Notes: generated by a model from the sequence alone, not told the origin. 64,000 nt of DNA from Arthrobacter sp. YD4 (GCF_030410515.1 NZ_JAUHHD010000002.1:289419-353418); one strand, 5' to 3'; shown: positions 14,958-23,313, counted from the stretch's first letter. Program-made: numbers and translations.

Positions 14958-16142
14958 ATGACCGAGAACAGCACCGTCGCCCGTCTCTCCGAACCGCTCA
15001 AGTTCGCCTATTGGGTCCCCAACGTCTCCGGCGGCCTGGTGGTCTCCACCATCGAACAGCGCACCGGCTGGGACTTCGACTACAACAAGAAGCTTGCCCG
15101 CATCGCCGAGGATTCCGGTTTCGAGTACGCCCTGACCCAGACCCGCTACGCCGCCTCCTACGGCGCGGACAAGCAGCACGAGGCCACCTCGTTCAGCTTG
15201 GGCCTGCTGGCCGCGACCGAGCGACTGAAGGTGATCGCCGCCGTCCACCCCGGCATGTGGCACCCGGGCGTGCTGGCGAAGTACCTGATCACCGCGGACC
15301 ACATCTCCAACGGCCGCGCCGCCGTGAACATCGTCTCCGGCTGGCTCAAGGCCGAGTTCGAAAACTTCGGCCTCGAGTGGCTGGAGCACGACGAGCGCTA
15401 CGTCCGCACCGAGGAGTTCATCCGGGTGCTCCGCGGCCTGCTGACCGAGAAGAACTTCAGCCAGGCCGGCAAGTACTACAACATCACCGACTTCACCCTG
15501 CAGCCCGCCCCCGTGGACGTCCCCGGCCGCGCGCACCCGGAAATCTTCTTCGGCGGCAACTCCACCGCGGCACAGGCCACGGCCGGCCGCGTGGCGGACT
15601 GGTACTTCTCCAACGGCAAGGACCTGGAAGGCTTCAAGGAGAACATCGCCGGCGTCGTCGCCGCGGCCGGCGAAGCCAGGCGCGGGACCGACGGCGCCCT
15701 CGATTTCCCGAAGTTCGGACTGAACGGCTTCGTGATCGCCCGGGATTCCGAAAAGGAGGCCCGCGAGACCCTCCGCGAGATCGTCGCCAAGGCGCACAAG
15801 CCCGCCGTCGAGGGTTTCCGCGACGCCGTTCAGGAGGCCGGGGCGTCCACCAGGGACGGCAAGGGCATGTGGGCGGACTCCAGCTTCGAGGACCTGATCC
15901 AGTACAACGACGGCTTCAAGACCCAGCTGATCGGCACCCCCGAACAGATCGCGGAACGGATCGTTGAATACAAGAAGATCGGGGTGAACCTGCTCCTGAC
16001 CTGCTACCTACACTTCCAGGAGGAGGTGGCCGCGTTCGGCAAGGACATCCTGCCGATCGTGCGCGAGCTCGAGGCCGACCTGGCCCGCAAGCACGGCACC
16101 GAACTTTCCACCCCTGCCACCAAGATTGAGGTGAACGCGTAA
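14958..16142 (+). CDS. sfnG: SfnG-type dimethylsulfone monooxygenase
   Basis: A 394-residue LLM-class FMNH2-dependent enzyme. The N-terminal block FAYWVPNVSGGLVVSTIEQR and the later SSFEDLIQYNDGFKTQLIGT are characteristic of SfnG and set it apart from SsuD. Other features are TRYAASYGADKQHEATSFSL, AAVHPGMWHPGVLAKYLITA, NGRAAVNIVSGWLKAEF and HPEIFFGGNST. SfnG converts dimethylsulfone to methanesulfinate with O2 and FMNH2. SD AAGGA precedes the ATG, 8 bases after the ligase stop; its TAA overlaps the metY ATG. The C-terminus carries an extra 25 or so polar residues. Confidence 0.85.
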   Translation: MTENSTVARLSEPLKFAYWVPNVSGGLVVSTIEQRTGWDFDYNKKLARIAEDSGFEYALTQTRYAASYGADKQHEATSFSLGLLAATERLKVIAAVHPGMWHPGVLAKYLITADHISNGRAAVNIVSGWLKAEFENFGLEWLEHDERYVRTEEFIRVLRGLLTEKNFSQAGKYYNITDFTLQPAPVDVPGRAHPEIFFGGNSTAAQATAGRVADWYFSNGKDLEGFKENIAGVVAAAGEARRGTDGALDFPKFGLNGFVIARDSEKEARETLREIVAKAHKPAVEGFRDAVQEAGASTRDGKGMWADSSFEDLIQYNDGFKTQLIGTPEQIAERIVEYKKIGVNLLLTCYLHFQEEVAAFGKDILPIVRELEADLARKHGTELSTPATKIEVNA

Positions 16143-17497
16143 TGGCCGACCGTACCTTCGGATTCCGCACCCGCGCCCTGCACGCCGGCGGCACTCCCGA
16201 CGCCGAACACGGCGCCCGGGCCGTGCCGATCTACCAGACCACGTCCTTTGTCTTCAAGGACACCCAGGACGCGGCCAACCTCTTCGCGCTGCAGAAGTAC
16301 GGCAACATCTACTCCCGGATCGGCAACCCCACGGTGGCCGCGTTCGAGGAGCGCGTCGCCTCCCTGGAGGGCGGCATCGGCGCCGTCGCCACGTCCTCGG
16401 GCATGGCCGCGGAGTTCGTCACCTTCGCCGCGCTCACCCAGGCCGGGGACCACCTCGTGGCCTCCTCCCAGCTCTACGGCGGCACCGTGACCCAGCTGGA
16501 CGTCACGCTCCGCCGCTTCGGCGTGGACACCACCTTCGTCCCCGGCACGGACCCGGCGGACTACGCCGCGGCCATCCGGGAGAACACCAAGGCGATCTTC
16601 GTCGAGGTCGTTGCCAACCCCTCCTCCGAGGTCCAGGACCTGGCCGGGCTGGCGAAGGTGGCGCACGACGCCGGCATTCCACTCGTCGTCGACGCCACCC
16701 TGAGCACCCCGTACCTGGTGCGGCCGATCGAGCACGGCGCGGACATCGTGATCCACTCCGCCACCAAGTTCCTCGGCGGCCACGGCACCACCCTGGGCGG
16801 CGTCGTCGTCGAAAGCGGCCGCTTCAACTGGGGCAACGGCAAGTTCCCCACCATGACCGAGCCGGTGGCCTCCTACGGCAACGTCTCCTGGTGGGGGAAC
16901 TTCGGCGAATACGGGTTCCTCACCAAGCTGCGCTGCGAGCAGCTGCGCGACATCGGGCCCGCGCTCTCCCCGCAGTCCGCATTCCAGCTGCTGCAGGGCA
17001 TCGAGACGCTCCCGCAGCGGCTGGACGAGCACCTCAAGAACGCCCAGGCCGTGGCCGAATGGCTCGAAGCCGACGAGCGGGTGGCGTACGTGAACTACTC
17101 CGGCCTGCCCTCGCACCCGCACTTCGAACGTGCCCGCACCTACCTGCCACTGGGCCCGGGGTCCGTGTTTTCCTTCGGCGTCAAGGGCGGCCGCGCCGCG
17201 GGGCAGAAGTTCATCGAGTCCCTGCAACTGGCCTCGCACCTGGCCAACGTGGGCGACTCCCGGACCCTTGTCATCCACCCGGGCTCCACCACCCACCAGC
17301 AGCTCAGCCCGGAGCAGCTCGAATCCGCGGGCGTACCGGAGGACCTGATCCGGATCTCGGTGGGCCTGGAAGACATCGAGGACATCCTCTGGGACCTGGA
17401 CCAGGCCCTGGCCGCGGCGTCCGAGGCCCCGGCCGACGGTGCATCCGCTGCCTCGGAAGAACTGCCCGCCGAAGCGTGCACGATTGGAGCGAACTGA
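16142..17497 (+). CDS. metY: O-acetylhomoserine sulfhydrylase (MetY type, PLP-dependent)
   Basis: A 451-residue Cys/Met-metabolism PLP enzyme that condenses O-acetylhomoserine with sulfide, or with methanethiol, to give homocysteine or methionine. Seen: FGFRTRALHAGGTPDAEHGA, YSRIGNPTVAAFEERVASLE, the PLP-binding stretch VIHSATKFLGGHGTTLGGVV with the Schiff-base Lys in SATK, and LVIHPGSTTHQQLSPEQLES. MetY proteins are usually 425-440 residues; this one has a short Ala/Glu-rich tail. TAATG overlap with sfnG and TGATG overlap with the CoA-binding gene place it firmly in the SAM-controlled operon. Confidence 0.93.
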   Translation: MADRTFGFRTRALHAGGTPDAEHGARAVPIYQTTSFVFKDTQDAANLFALQKYGNIYSRIGNPTVAAFEERVASLEGGIGAVATSSGMAAEFVTFAALTQAGDHLVASSQLYGGTVTQLDVTLRRFGVDTTFVPGTDPADYAAAIRENTKAIFVEVVANPSSEVQDLAGLAKVAHDAGIPLVVDATLSTPYLVRPIEHGADIVIHSATKFLGGHGTTLGGVVVESGRFNWGNGKFPTMTEPVASYGNVSWWGNFGEYGFLTKLRCEQLRDIGPALSPQSAFQLLQGIETLPQRLDEHLKNAQAVAEWLEADERVAYVNYSGLPSHPHFERARTYLPLGPGSVFSFGVKGGRAAGQKFIESLQLASHLANVGDSRTLVIHPGSTTHQQLSPEQLESAGVPEDLIRISVGLEDIEDILWDLDQALAAASEAPADGASAASEELPAEACTIGAN

Positions 17498-17991
17498 TGA
17501 CTGAAGAAACCCGCACCTGGACCGGACCGTCCGCGCCGGAGCGGCTGAACCTGCTCCGGCAGGCGAAGTCCATCGCGATTGTGGGCGCCTCGGACAAGCC
17601 GTCCCGGGCCAGCTACTTCGTGGCGACGTACCTGCAGTCCTCCACCCGGTACAAGGTCTACTTCGTGAACCCGGTGGTGAAGGAGATCCTGGGCCAGCCG
17701 AGCTACGCGTCGCTGGCGGATCTGCCGGAGAGCCCGGACATTGTGGATGTGTTCCGCAAGCACGATGACCTGCCGGGGGTGCTGGACGAGGCTATCGCCG
17801 CGGGCGCCAAGACGCTCTGGCTGCAGTTAGGGTCCTGGCACGAAGACGTGGCCAAGGAGGCCGAGGCGGCCGGGCTGAACGTGGTGATGGACCGGTGCGT
17901 GAAGATCGAGCACGCGCGCTTCCACGGCGGCCTGCATCTGGCCGGCTTCGACACCGGAGTCATCTCCTCGAAGCGGCAGGTCCTGGCCTAA
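17497..17991 (+). CDS. CoA-binding protein (YccU-like), last gene of the ssu/metY operon
   Basis: A 164-residue CoA_binding-domain protein: IAIVGASDKPSRASYFVATY, YFVNPVVKEILGQPSYASLA, PDIVDVFRKHDDLPGVLDEA, KTLWLQLGSWHEDVAKEAEA and NVVMDRCVKIEHARFHGGLH. The Cys in DRCVKIEH is conserved in YccU-type proteins. The ATG at 17497 overlaps the metY stop and has GGAG seven bases upstream, so the longer open frame upstream is not used. It resembles the protein at 9188 (C-terminal NVVMDRC versus DVVMNAC). Its strict operon link to metY suggests a sulfur-related role, but the function is not proven. Confidence 0.87.
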   Translation: MTEETRTWTGPSAPERLNLLRQAKSIAIVGASDKPSRASYFVATYLQSSTRYKVYFVNPVVKEILGQPSYASLADLPESPDIVDVFRKHDDLPGVLDEAIAAGAKTLWLQLGSWHEDVAKEAEAAGLNVVMDRCVKIEHARFHGGLHLAGFDTGVISSKRQVLA

Positions 17992-17998
17992 GCCGGGA

Positions 17999-18754
17999 TC
18001 AGCGCTGCCCCGTCCCGTCCGGAACCTCGGGGATGGCCGGGACGGTGGGCAGCGGGCTGACCGGGATGCCCCGGCCGTCGGCGCCGGGGACCACGGGGGT
18101 AACCGGCCGCTGCGGCGGGGTCGGCAGCACGCCGGTCCGGCCGACGTCGCGGCCGAGGCCCGGCTGCGTGGCCGAAGTGCTGGGCCGGACCGGTTCGGGG
18201 ACCGCGCCCGGGGCCGTTGCCTGAAGGGTCGGTGCCGTCACCGTGCCGGCCGGCGCGGGGGCCGGTGCCGGAAGCGCCGGCAGGTCCGACGGCGACGGGC
18301 GGACCGAGGACGGAGCGGGGGCCGGGGCATTGCCGGCGGGCTGGAAAATACTGCCCACGGTGTGGCCGACGCTGTCGCGGAAGTCCTGACTGGCGGCAGC
18401 CACGGCACCCGCACCGAGGGTCATGGCACCGACGACGGCGCCGCCCACCAAAGCCATCCGGCGCCGGTTTCCCCGGCTGCGGCGGTGTGCCGCCAGGCTG
18501 GCAACGCCCGCGGGGAGCGGGGGCTCCTCGACGGAGGAGGCGGATTCTTCGGAAGAGGCACCGGCGCCGGCTACCGCGGGGGCGCCGACGGCGAGCAGCG
18601 CCGCGAGGTCGGCCCGCGGTGCGGGGGCCTGGTCCGGGACCAGGGCCTGGAGGTTTTCCAGGGCGCCGCGGAGTTCGGCGGCGGATTCCAAGCCGGCATC
18701 ACGGAGCACCGCCTGGATGCTGCCATCCTGCTGGGGTTTGCGGGTGCCGGTCAT
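17999..18754 (-). CDS. Single-pass membrane protein, candidate anti-sigma factor
   Basis: A 251-residue protein: a cytoplasmic helical N-terminus of about 100 residues (QAVLRDAGLESAAELRGALE), a basic stretch HRRSRGNRRR, one transmembrane helix at about 103-122 (ALVGGAVVGAMTLGAGAVAA), then a long Pro/Ala/Val-rich extracytoplasmic tail. No zinc-binding His/Cys motif is present. Its ATG overlaps the stop of the sigma factor gene (ATGA), and the topology fits an anti-sigma or sigma-linked sensor. No sequence family is recognisable beyond this. Confidence 0.6.
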   Translation of the reverse strand: MTGTRKPQQDGSIQAVLRDAGLESAAELRGALENLQALVPDQAPAPRADLAALLAVGAPAVAGAGASSEESASSVEEPPLPAGVASLAAHRRSRGNRRRMALVGGAVVGAMTLGAGAVAAASQDFRDSVGHTVGSIFQPAGNAPAPAPSSVRPSPSDLPALPAPAPAPAGTVTAPTLQATAPGAVPEPVRPSTSATQPGLGRDVGRTGVLPTPPQRPVTPVVPGADGRGIPVSPLPTVPAIPEVPDGTGQR

Positions 18755-19299
18755 GATGCTGCGTGGTCCTTTTCTGTTACCAGTTCGCGCAGGGCACTAA
18801 GCCCGCGCCGCTGAAGCTGTTTGATGGCACCCGGGCTCTTGCCCATGATGCTGGCCACCTCGTCGATGGCGAGGTCCGCGACGATCCGCAGGACCAGGAC
18901 TTCCCGTTGCTCCTCGTTGAGCAGGGAGAGTGTGTGGGTCAGGCCCCCGAGCGATCCGAGTGCCTCGTCCTCCGCGGAGACCGTGTGCCGGTCATCCGTC
19001 AGGGGGTCGTAAGGGGTGTAGTGCGGGGCCCGCTCCGAGCGGCGGTAGTGGTCCACCAGCCGGGCGTGCGCCACGGAAAAAATGAACGTCCGCAGCCCCT
19101 TGTGGCCGCCGGTGACGCCGCCGAGCCGAGGCAGGATGTCCACGAACACATCCTGGGTGAGGGCCTCGGCGTCGTCGACGCCCTTGGCCCGGAAGTAGCC
19201 CAGCACTGCCGGGGACATCACGGTGTAAACGGCGCTGAATCCTGACGGGTCGCCAGCCAAGGCGGCTGACAGTTCGTCATCGCTCAGCTGGTCTGCCAA
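18751..19299 (-). CDS. ECF-type sigma-70 family RNA polymerase sigma factor
   Basis: A 182-residue sigma factor with regions 2 and 4 only. Region 2 is about residues 15-85 (FSAVYTVMSPAVLGYFRAKG, AEALTQDVFVDILPRLGG, FIFSVAHARLVDHYRRSER) and region 4 about 115-170 (LNEEQREVLVLRIVADLAID, VASIMGKSPGAIKQLQRRGL). The start is TTG 19299 with AAGGAAAG upstream; a TTG at 19341 is in frame, but it falls in the loop of a terminator-like hairpin. The following gene (17999) overlaps by four bases and is the likely anti-sigma partner. Confidence 0.85.
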   Translation of the reverse strand: MADQLSDDELSAALAGDPSGFSAVYTVMSPAVLGYFRAKGVDDAEALTQDVFVDILPRLGGVTGGHKGLRTFIFSVAHARLVDHYRRSERAPHYTPYDPLTDDRHTVSAEDEALGSLGGLTHTLSLLNEEQREVLVLRIVADLAIDEVASIMGKSPGAIKQLQRRGLSALRELVTEKDHAAS

Positions 19300-19325
19300 G
19301 AGGCTTTCCTTCCGTTTACTGCTGT

Positions 19326-19361
19326 GGGGTGCGGCCCCCAAGATCTTAGCGGCCGCACCCC
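19326..19361 (-). terminator. Hairpin between secreted-protein gene and sigma gene
   Basis: GGGGTGCGGCC and GGCCGCACCCC form an 11-base perfect stem with a 14-base loop, 29 bases after the stop of the gene at 19390. There is no U-run, so it may be a partial terminator or processing site ahead of the sigma gene. Confidence 0.6.
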
Positions 19362-19389
19362 GTCACCTCCGAAAGGAGATGGGCAGTGC

Positions 19390-19848
19390 TTACTTCTTCA
19401 CCTGCGGGACATCCACCGACGGGACGGCCGGGGTAGCGGGGAGGTCCTTGGCACCCGGGACGGCCGGGGTGGCCACGGTGACGCCGGCGTGAGCCTGGGC
19501 CTCTGCGGCGCCCTTGGCGTTGGCGGCGCCGTCGACGGTTACGCCGTCCTTTTCGGCGGAGACGGAGCCTTCGGCGGACTCGTCGGCACCCTTGACGGAG
19601 GCGTCGCCCTTGGCGGCACCGTCAACGGCGGGGGCGGACGGCACAGCCGGAACGGCCGGGGTAGCCGGAACGGCGGGCAGCGACGGGGTCGCCGGAACGG
19701 CCGGGGTGGCGGGCGTAGCGTTGCTCACTTCAGCCTGCTGGGTGTTCGAGACCTGGGCCGCGTTGGCCAGGCCGATTCCGGAGAAGCCTCCGACCGCGAG
19801 AATGGCGGCGCCGACAGCAATCTTGGTGGTCTTGCTAACACTCTTCAT
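19390..19848 (-). CDS. Secreted Ala/Pro/Val-rich protein
   Basis: A 152-residue protein with a clear signal peptide (KTTKIAVGAAILAVGGFSGI, probable cleavage after GLANA). The mature chain contains low-complexity PATPAVPA-type repeats at about 45-75 and again near the C-terminus, separated by an Ala/Gly/acidic segment. There is no cysteine. It has no recognisable family; it may be a cell-wall-associated or surface-exposed protein. AAAGGA lies about 10 bases upstream of the ATG, and an array of three to four hairpins lies in what should be its 5' untranslated region. Confidence 0.7.
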   Translation of the reverse strand: MKSVSKTTKIAVGAAILAVGGFSGIGLANAAQVSNTQQAEVSNATPATPAVPATPSLPAVPATPAVPAVPSAPAVDGAAKGDASVKGADESAEGSVSAEKDGVTVDGAANAKGAAEAQAHAGVTVATPAVPGAKDLPATPAVPSVDVPQVKK

Positions 19849-19876
19849 GAAAATTGCATCCTTTGGTTGTGGAGGG

Positions 19877-20070
19877 CCGGCGGCGCCCGATGGGGGCGGG
19901 CGCCCGCCGGCTCTTACAGTTGGGATCCCGTCGGCACCTGATGGGGGCAGGTGCCCGTCGGATCCTTCCGGCGAAGCCCGCGGCGCCCGATGGGGGCGGG
20001 TGCCGTGCGGTAGCTTCGCGGCCGCGCCGCGGAACGTGGTTGGGGTCCAGGTCCCATGCGGCGCTTACAT
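19877..20070. repeat. Tandem array of about 50-base hairpin repeats with compensatory changes
   Basis: Three good units and one degenerate unit. The loop ATGGGGG is identical at 19890-19896, 19941-19947 and 19990-19996 (spacing 51 and 49). Flanking stems differ but keep pairing: CGCCCG/CGGGCG, CACCTG/CAGGTG and CGCCCG/CGGGTG. The degenerate fourth unit is around 20036-20070 (TTGGGG with the tail CGCTTACAT, compare CTCTTACAG after unit one). The array fills the gap upstream of the secreted-protein gene; covariation suggests that the RNA or DNA hairpin itself is selected. The rest of the 19849-20278 gap holds the purA terminator and a T-rich stretch. Confidence 0.65.
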
Positions 20071-20206
20071 AGGGGTAATCGCCGGGAGGGCCGAAAAGGT
20101 TACGCGGATCCGGAAAATTCTTTGATTTCTTTTTCCCAGGACCGTTCCGCCGCGGATTTCCGGGGTTTTTCTGGAGTTTTCCGGGGTTGCCCCGGGGTTA
20201 AACGGC

Positions 20207-20246
20207 GACGGCGGCGCCCCACCGTTCCGGGTGGGACGCCGCCGTC
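20207..20246 (-). terminator. Terminator hairpin downstream of purA
   Basis: GACGGCGGCG-CCCCACC pairs with GTGGG-ACGCCGCCGTC around a short GTTCCGG loop, a very stable stem 33 bases after the purA stop. On the minus strand it is followed by a TTTAA stretch. Confidence 0.75.
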
Positions 20247-20278
20247 GGGCGCTGTCGGGGCCTCGGCCCTCCATTGCG

Positions 20279-21568
20279 TCAGTCGTTGATCAGGTCGTTG
20301 ACCACGATCGTCTGGTCGCGGTCCGGGCCGACGCCGATCGCGGAGAACCGGGTACCGGAGAGCTTCTCAAGCGCCAGCACGTAGTTGCGGGCGTTCTCCG
20401 GCAGGTCGTCCAGGGCGCGGGCGCCGGTGATGTCCTCGGTCCAGCCGTCGAAGAACTCGAAGATCGGCTTCGCGTGGTGGAACTCGGTCTGGGTCATCGG
20501 CATCTCATCGTGCCGGACGCCGTCGACGTCGTAGGCCACGCAGACCGGGATCTGCTCGATGCCGGTGAGCACGTCCAGCTTGGTGACGAAGTAGTCGGTG
20601 AAGCCGTTCACGCGGGAAGCGTGCCGGGCCAGCACGGCGTCGTACCAGCCGCAGCGGCGCGGGCGGCCGGTGTTGACGCCGAACTCACCGCCGGTCTTCT
20701 GCAGGTACACGCCCATCTCGTCGAACAGCTCGGTGGGGAACGGTCCGGCGCCGACACGCGTGGTGTACGCCTTGATGATGCCGATCGAGCGGGAAATCCG
20801 GGTGGGGCCGATGCCCGAGCCCACGGACGCGCCGCCGGCGGTCGGGTTCGAGGAGGTCACGAACGGGTAGGTGCCGTGGTCGACGTCGAGGAACGTGGCC
20901 TGGCCGCCCTCCATGAGGACCACCTTCCCCTCGTCCAGCGCCGTGTTCAGCAGGAAGGTGCTGTCCACGACCAAGGGGCGGAGGCGCTCGGCGAAGGAGA
21001 GGAAGTAGTCCACGATCTCGTCCACCTCGATGTCGCGGCGGTTGTAGACCTTGACCAGCAGTTCGTTCTTCTGCCGCAGCGAGCCCTCGACCTTCTGGCG
21101 CAGGATGGACTCGTCGAAGACGTCTTGGACGCGGATGCCGAGGCGGGCCACCTTGTCCATGTAGGCCGGGCCGATCCCGCGGCCGGTCGTGCCGATGGCG
21201 CGGCTGCCGAGGAACCGCTCGGTGACCTTGTCCAGCACCTGGTGATAGGGCGCCACGAGGTGGGCGTTGGCGGAGACGCGCAGCCGGGACGTGTCCGCGC
21301 CGCGGGCCTCGAGCCCGTCGATCTCCTGGAACAGGGCCTCGAGGTTCACCACGCAGCCATTGCCGATCACCGGGATGGCGTTGGGGCTGAGGATGCCGGC
21401 AGGAAGGAGCTTCAGCTCGTACTTCTCACCGCCTACGACGACGGTATGGCCGGCGTTGTTGCCGCCGTTGGGCTTGACGACGTAGTCGACGCGGCCGCCG
21501 AGCAGGTCGGTGGCTTTACCTTTGCCCTCGTCGCCCCACTGGGCTCCGACGATCACGATTGCTGGCAT
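20279..21568 (-). CDS. purA: Adenylosuccinate synthetase
   Basis: A 429-residue enzyme of de novo AMP synthesis: IMP + Asp + GTP to adenylosuccinate. The N-terminus [20 protein letters not shown] contains the GDEGKGK nucleotide loop with the catalytic Asp; also seen are [11 protein letters not shown] with the catalytic His, [14 protein letters not shown], the [14 protein letters not shown] region and the guanine-specificity stretch [19 protein letters not shown]. The ATG at 21568 was chosen for the canonical start and the GGGGGAGGATCCC ribosome site. Cytosolic homodimer. Confidence 0.97.
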   Translation of the reverse strand: MPAIVIVGAQWGDEGKGKATDLLGGRVDYVVKPNGGNNAGHTVVVGGEKYELKLLPAGILSPNAIPVIGNGCVVNLEALFQEIDGLEARGADTSRLRVSANAHLVAPYHQVLDKVTERFLGSRAIGTTGRGIGPAYMDKVARLGIRVQDVFDESILRQKVEGSLRQKNELLVKVYNRRDIEVDEIVDYFLSFAERLRPLVVDSTFLLNTALDEGKVVLMEGGQATFLDVDHGTYPFVTSSNPTAGGASVGSGIGPTRISRSIGIIKAYTTRVGAGPFPTELFDEMGVYLQKTGGEFGVNTGRPRRCGWYDAVLARHASRVNGFTDYFVTKLDVLTGIEQIPVCVAYDVDGVRHDEMPMTQTEFHHAKPIFEFFDGWTEDITGARALDDLPENARNYVLALEKLSGTRFSAIGVGPDRDQTIVVNDLIND

Positions 21569-21763
21569 GGGATCCTCCCCCATTCGTTCGGGCCGTGCTT
21601 CGGTCCACCAGGTGGTTCCGCAGTCCGGCACCGTTCATGAGAATGCCCCGACTCTACCGCTGCGGGCAGTCAGGGGCTCTTACCACCCAAGTTTAGCCGA
21701 CGACGGAGCCGGCGGCGCGTTTTCGGCCGCCACCACGGGCCCGTGACACATTATGGGAACAAC

Positions 21764-21792
21764 TTGCGGGCGGAGCACGGGTGGAATGTAGT
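21764..21792 (+). promoter_or_regulatory. Promoter for the metE-like riboswitch transcript
   Basis: TTGCGG (-35), a 17-base spacer and TGTAGT (-10) predict transcription starting near 21799, right at the first base of the riboswitch. Confidence 0.5.
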
Positions 21793-21800
21793 GGGAGTGA

Positions 21801-21917
21801 CCATCCCGAGCGGCCGAGGGACCTGGACCGTTGACGCCGCAGCAACCCCGCAGGACCCGGACCGCCCCGCAAGGCGTCTGCCGCGGCCGGCCACGGTGCT
21901 ACCGCCAGGACCGATGG
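21801..21917 (+). ncRNA. SAM riboswitch (S-box type) upstream of the short MetE
   Basis: The core is CCATCCCGAGCGGCC, GAGGGACCTGG, TTGACGCCGCAGCAACC, a GC-rich P3 insert, GGTGCTACCGCCAGGACC and GATGG closing P1 with CCATC. The ribosome site AAAGGA (21918-21923) follows P1 directly, so stacking or occlusion by closed P1 could block translation. Together with the copies at 9026 and 9775 it defines a three-member SAM regulon in this window. Confidence 0.9.
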
Positions 21918-21932
21918 AAAGGAAACCGAGCC

Positions 21933-23153
21933 ATGACCTCCCACTCGTCCCAGAACACCGACCACATCCGCGTCACCCACGCCGGGTCCTTGCCCCGCAC
22001 CCCGGAACTGATCGCCGCGAACGAGGCCAAGGAAAAGGACGGGATCACCCCCGAATTCCTGGATCTCCTGGAAACCTCGGTCAAGGACGTGGTGCAGCGC
22101 CAAAGCGACCTGGGCATCGACATCGCCAACGACGGCGAATACGGCCACACCATGTCCAGCTCCGTGGACTACGGCGCCTGGTGGAACTACTCCTTCTCGC
22201 GCCTCGGCGGCCTGGAACCGACCAATGTGGACCGCTGGGCCGACGCCCAGGTGCACCGCTCCTCACCGGGCCACATCGTCCTGACGTCCTTCCCGGACCG
22301 CCGCGACCGGCAAAAGTTCAACGACGCCTACAACGACCCGTCCTCGGGCATTCTCTCGCACCGCAAGTCCGTCACCCAGCCCAAGATCGCCGGGCCGCTG
22401 ACCTACACGGGCCAGGACCTGGTGGCCTCCGACGTCGCCAACCTCAAGACCGGCCTCGCCGCGGCGGGCCTGACGGAGGGCTTCGTCGCTTCCCTCTCCC
22501 CGGGTTCCTGCGCCCGGGTGGCCAACGAGTATTACCAGAGCGACGAGGAACTGCTCTACGCCTGCGCGGACGCCATGCGCGAGGAGTACAAGGCCATCAT
22601 CGACGCCGGCCTGACCGTCCAGCTGGACGACCCGTCGCTGGCCGAGAGCTGGGACCAGATCAACCCCGAGCCCAGCCTGGAGGACTACCTCAAGTTCATC
22701 CAGCTCCGGGTGGAGGCCACCAACTGGGCGCTCCGGGACCTCCCGCAGGAGCAGATCCGGCTGCACGTCTGCTGGGGTTCCTGGCACGGCCCGCACACCA
22801 CGGACATCCCGTTCCAGGACATCATCGGCTCGGTGCTGCAGGTCAACGCCGGCGCGTACTCCTTCGAGGCTGCCAATGTCCGGCACGAGCACGAGTGGCG
22901 GGTGTGGGAGGACACCAAGCTTCCCGAAGGAAAGTCGATCATCCCGGGCGTCGTCTCGCACGCCACAAACGTCGTCGAGCACCCGGATCTGGTGGCGGAC
23001 CGGATCGTGCGGTTCGCCGAACTGGTGGGCCGGGAGAACGTGATTGCCTCCACGGACTGTGGCCTCGGCGGCCGCGTCCACCCGCAGATCGCCTTCGCCA
23101 AGCTTGAGGCGCTGGGCGAGGGAGCACGGCGGGCCACCACGCGACTTTGGTGA
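21933..23153 (+). CDS. Half-length cobalamin-independent methionine synthase (MetE C-terminal family)
   Basis: A 406-residue protein equal to the catalytic C-terminal barrel of MetE (full MetE is about 750). It begins HIRVTHAGSLPRTPELIAAN, and the zinc site is present: HVC in IRLHVCWGSWHGPHTT, the Glu region AGAYSFEAANVRHEHEW and the late Cys in STDCGLGGR. It should transfer a methyl group to homocysteine, but without the N-terminal domain the methyl donor is uncertain (stand-alone core MetE proteins use donors other than polyglutamyl methyl-folate). The SAM riboswitch supports a methionine role; epoxyalkane:CoM transferases are relatives and an alternative. Confidence 0.82.
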   Translation: MTSHSSQNTDHIRVTHAGSLPRTPELIAANEAKEKDGITPEFLDLLETSVKDVVQRQSDLGIDIANDGEYGHTMSSSVDYGAWWNYSFSRLGGLEPTNVDRWADAQVHRSSPGHIVLTSFPDRRDRQKFNDAYNDPSSGILSHRKSVTQPKIAGPLTYTGQDLVASDVANLKTGLAAAGLTEGFVASLSPGSCARVANEYYQSDEELLYACADAMREEYKAIIDAGLTVQLDDPSLAESWDQINPEPSLEDYLKFIQLRVEATNWALRDLPQEQIRLHVCWGSWHGPHTTDIPFQDIIGSVLQVNAGAYSFEAANVRHEHEWRVWEDTKLPEGKSIIPGVVSHATNVVEHPDLVADRIVRFAELVGRENVIASTDCGLGGRVHPQIAFAKLEALGEGARRATTRLW

Positions 23154-23234
23154 CCGGCGGCCGGCCGGCGGGATCTTGGTAGACTGGTAACGGCCGGACA
23201 GGTTTCCGGCCCACACCACATTTCCACACCACAT

Positions 23235-23272
23235 CGGCCGCGGCGCGCCTTCCTTTGGCGCGCCCGCGGCCG
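23235..23272 (+). other. Strong GC hairpin between the metE-like and UDG-like genes
   Basis: CGGCCGCGGCGCGCC pairs with GGCGCGCC-CGCGGCCG around a TTCCTTT loop, one bulge. It lies downstream of a possible -10 (TAGACT, 23178-23183) for the next gene, so it could be in that gene's leader, or it could terminate the metE-like transcript. Confidence 0.5.
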
Positions 23273-23313
23273 GTCTGGCGGCGTTACCAATCCCGCAGGA
23301 GACCCAGCACCAC

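Noticed and set aside
19914..20057. A 47-codon minus-strand ORF crossing the hairpin array
   Set aside because: It has no ribosome site, its sequence is a by-product of the repeats, and the covarying bases fit a structural role better.
21933..23153. The MetE-like gene as a truncated pseudogene
   Set aside because: It has a complete catalytic barrel, intact zinc ligands, its own promoter, a SAM riboswitch and a good start, so it looks like a functional short form.
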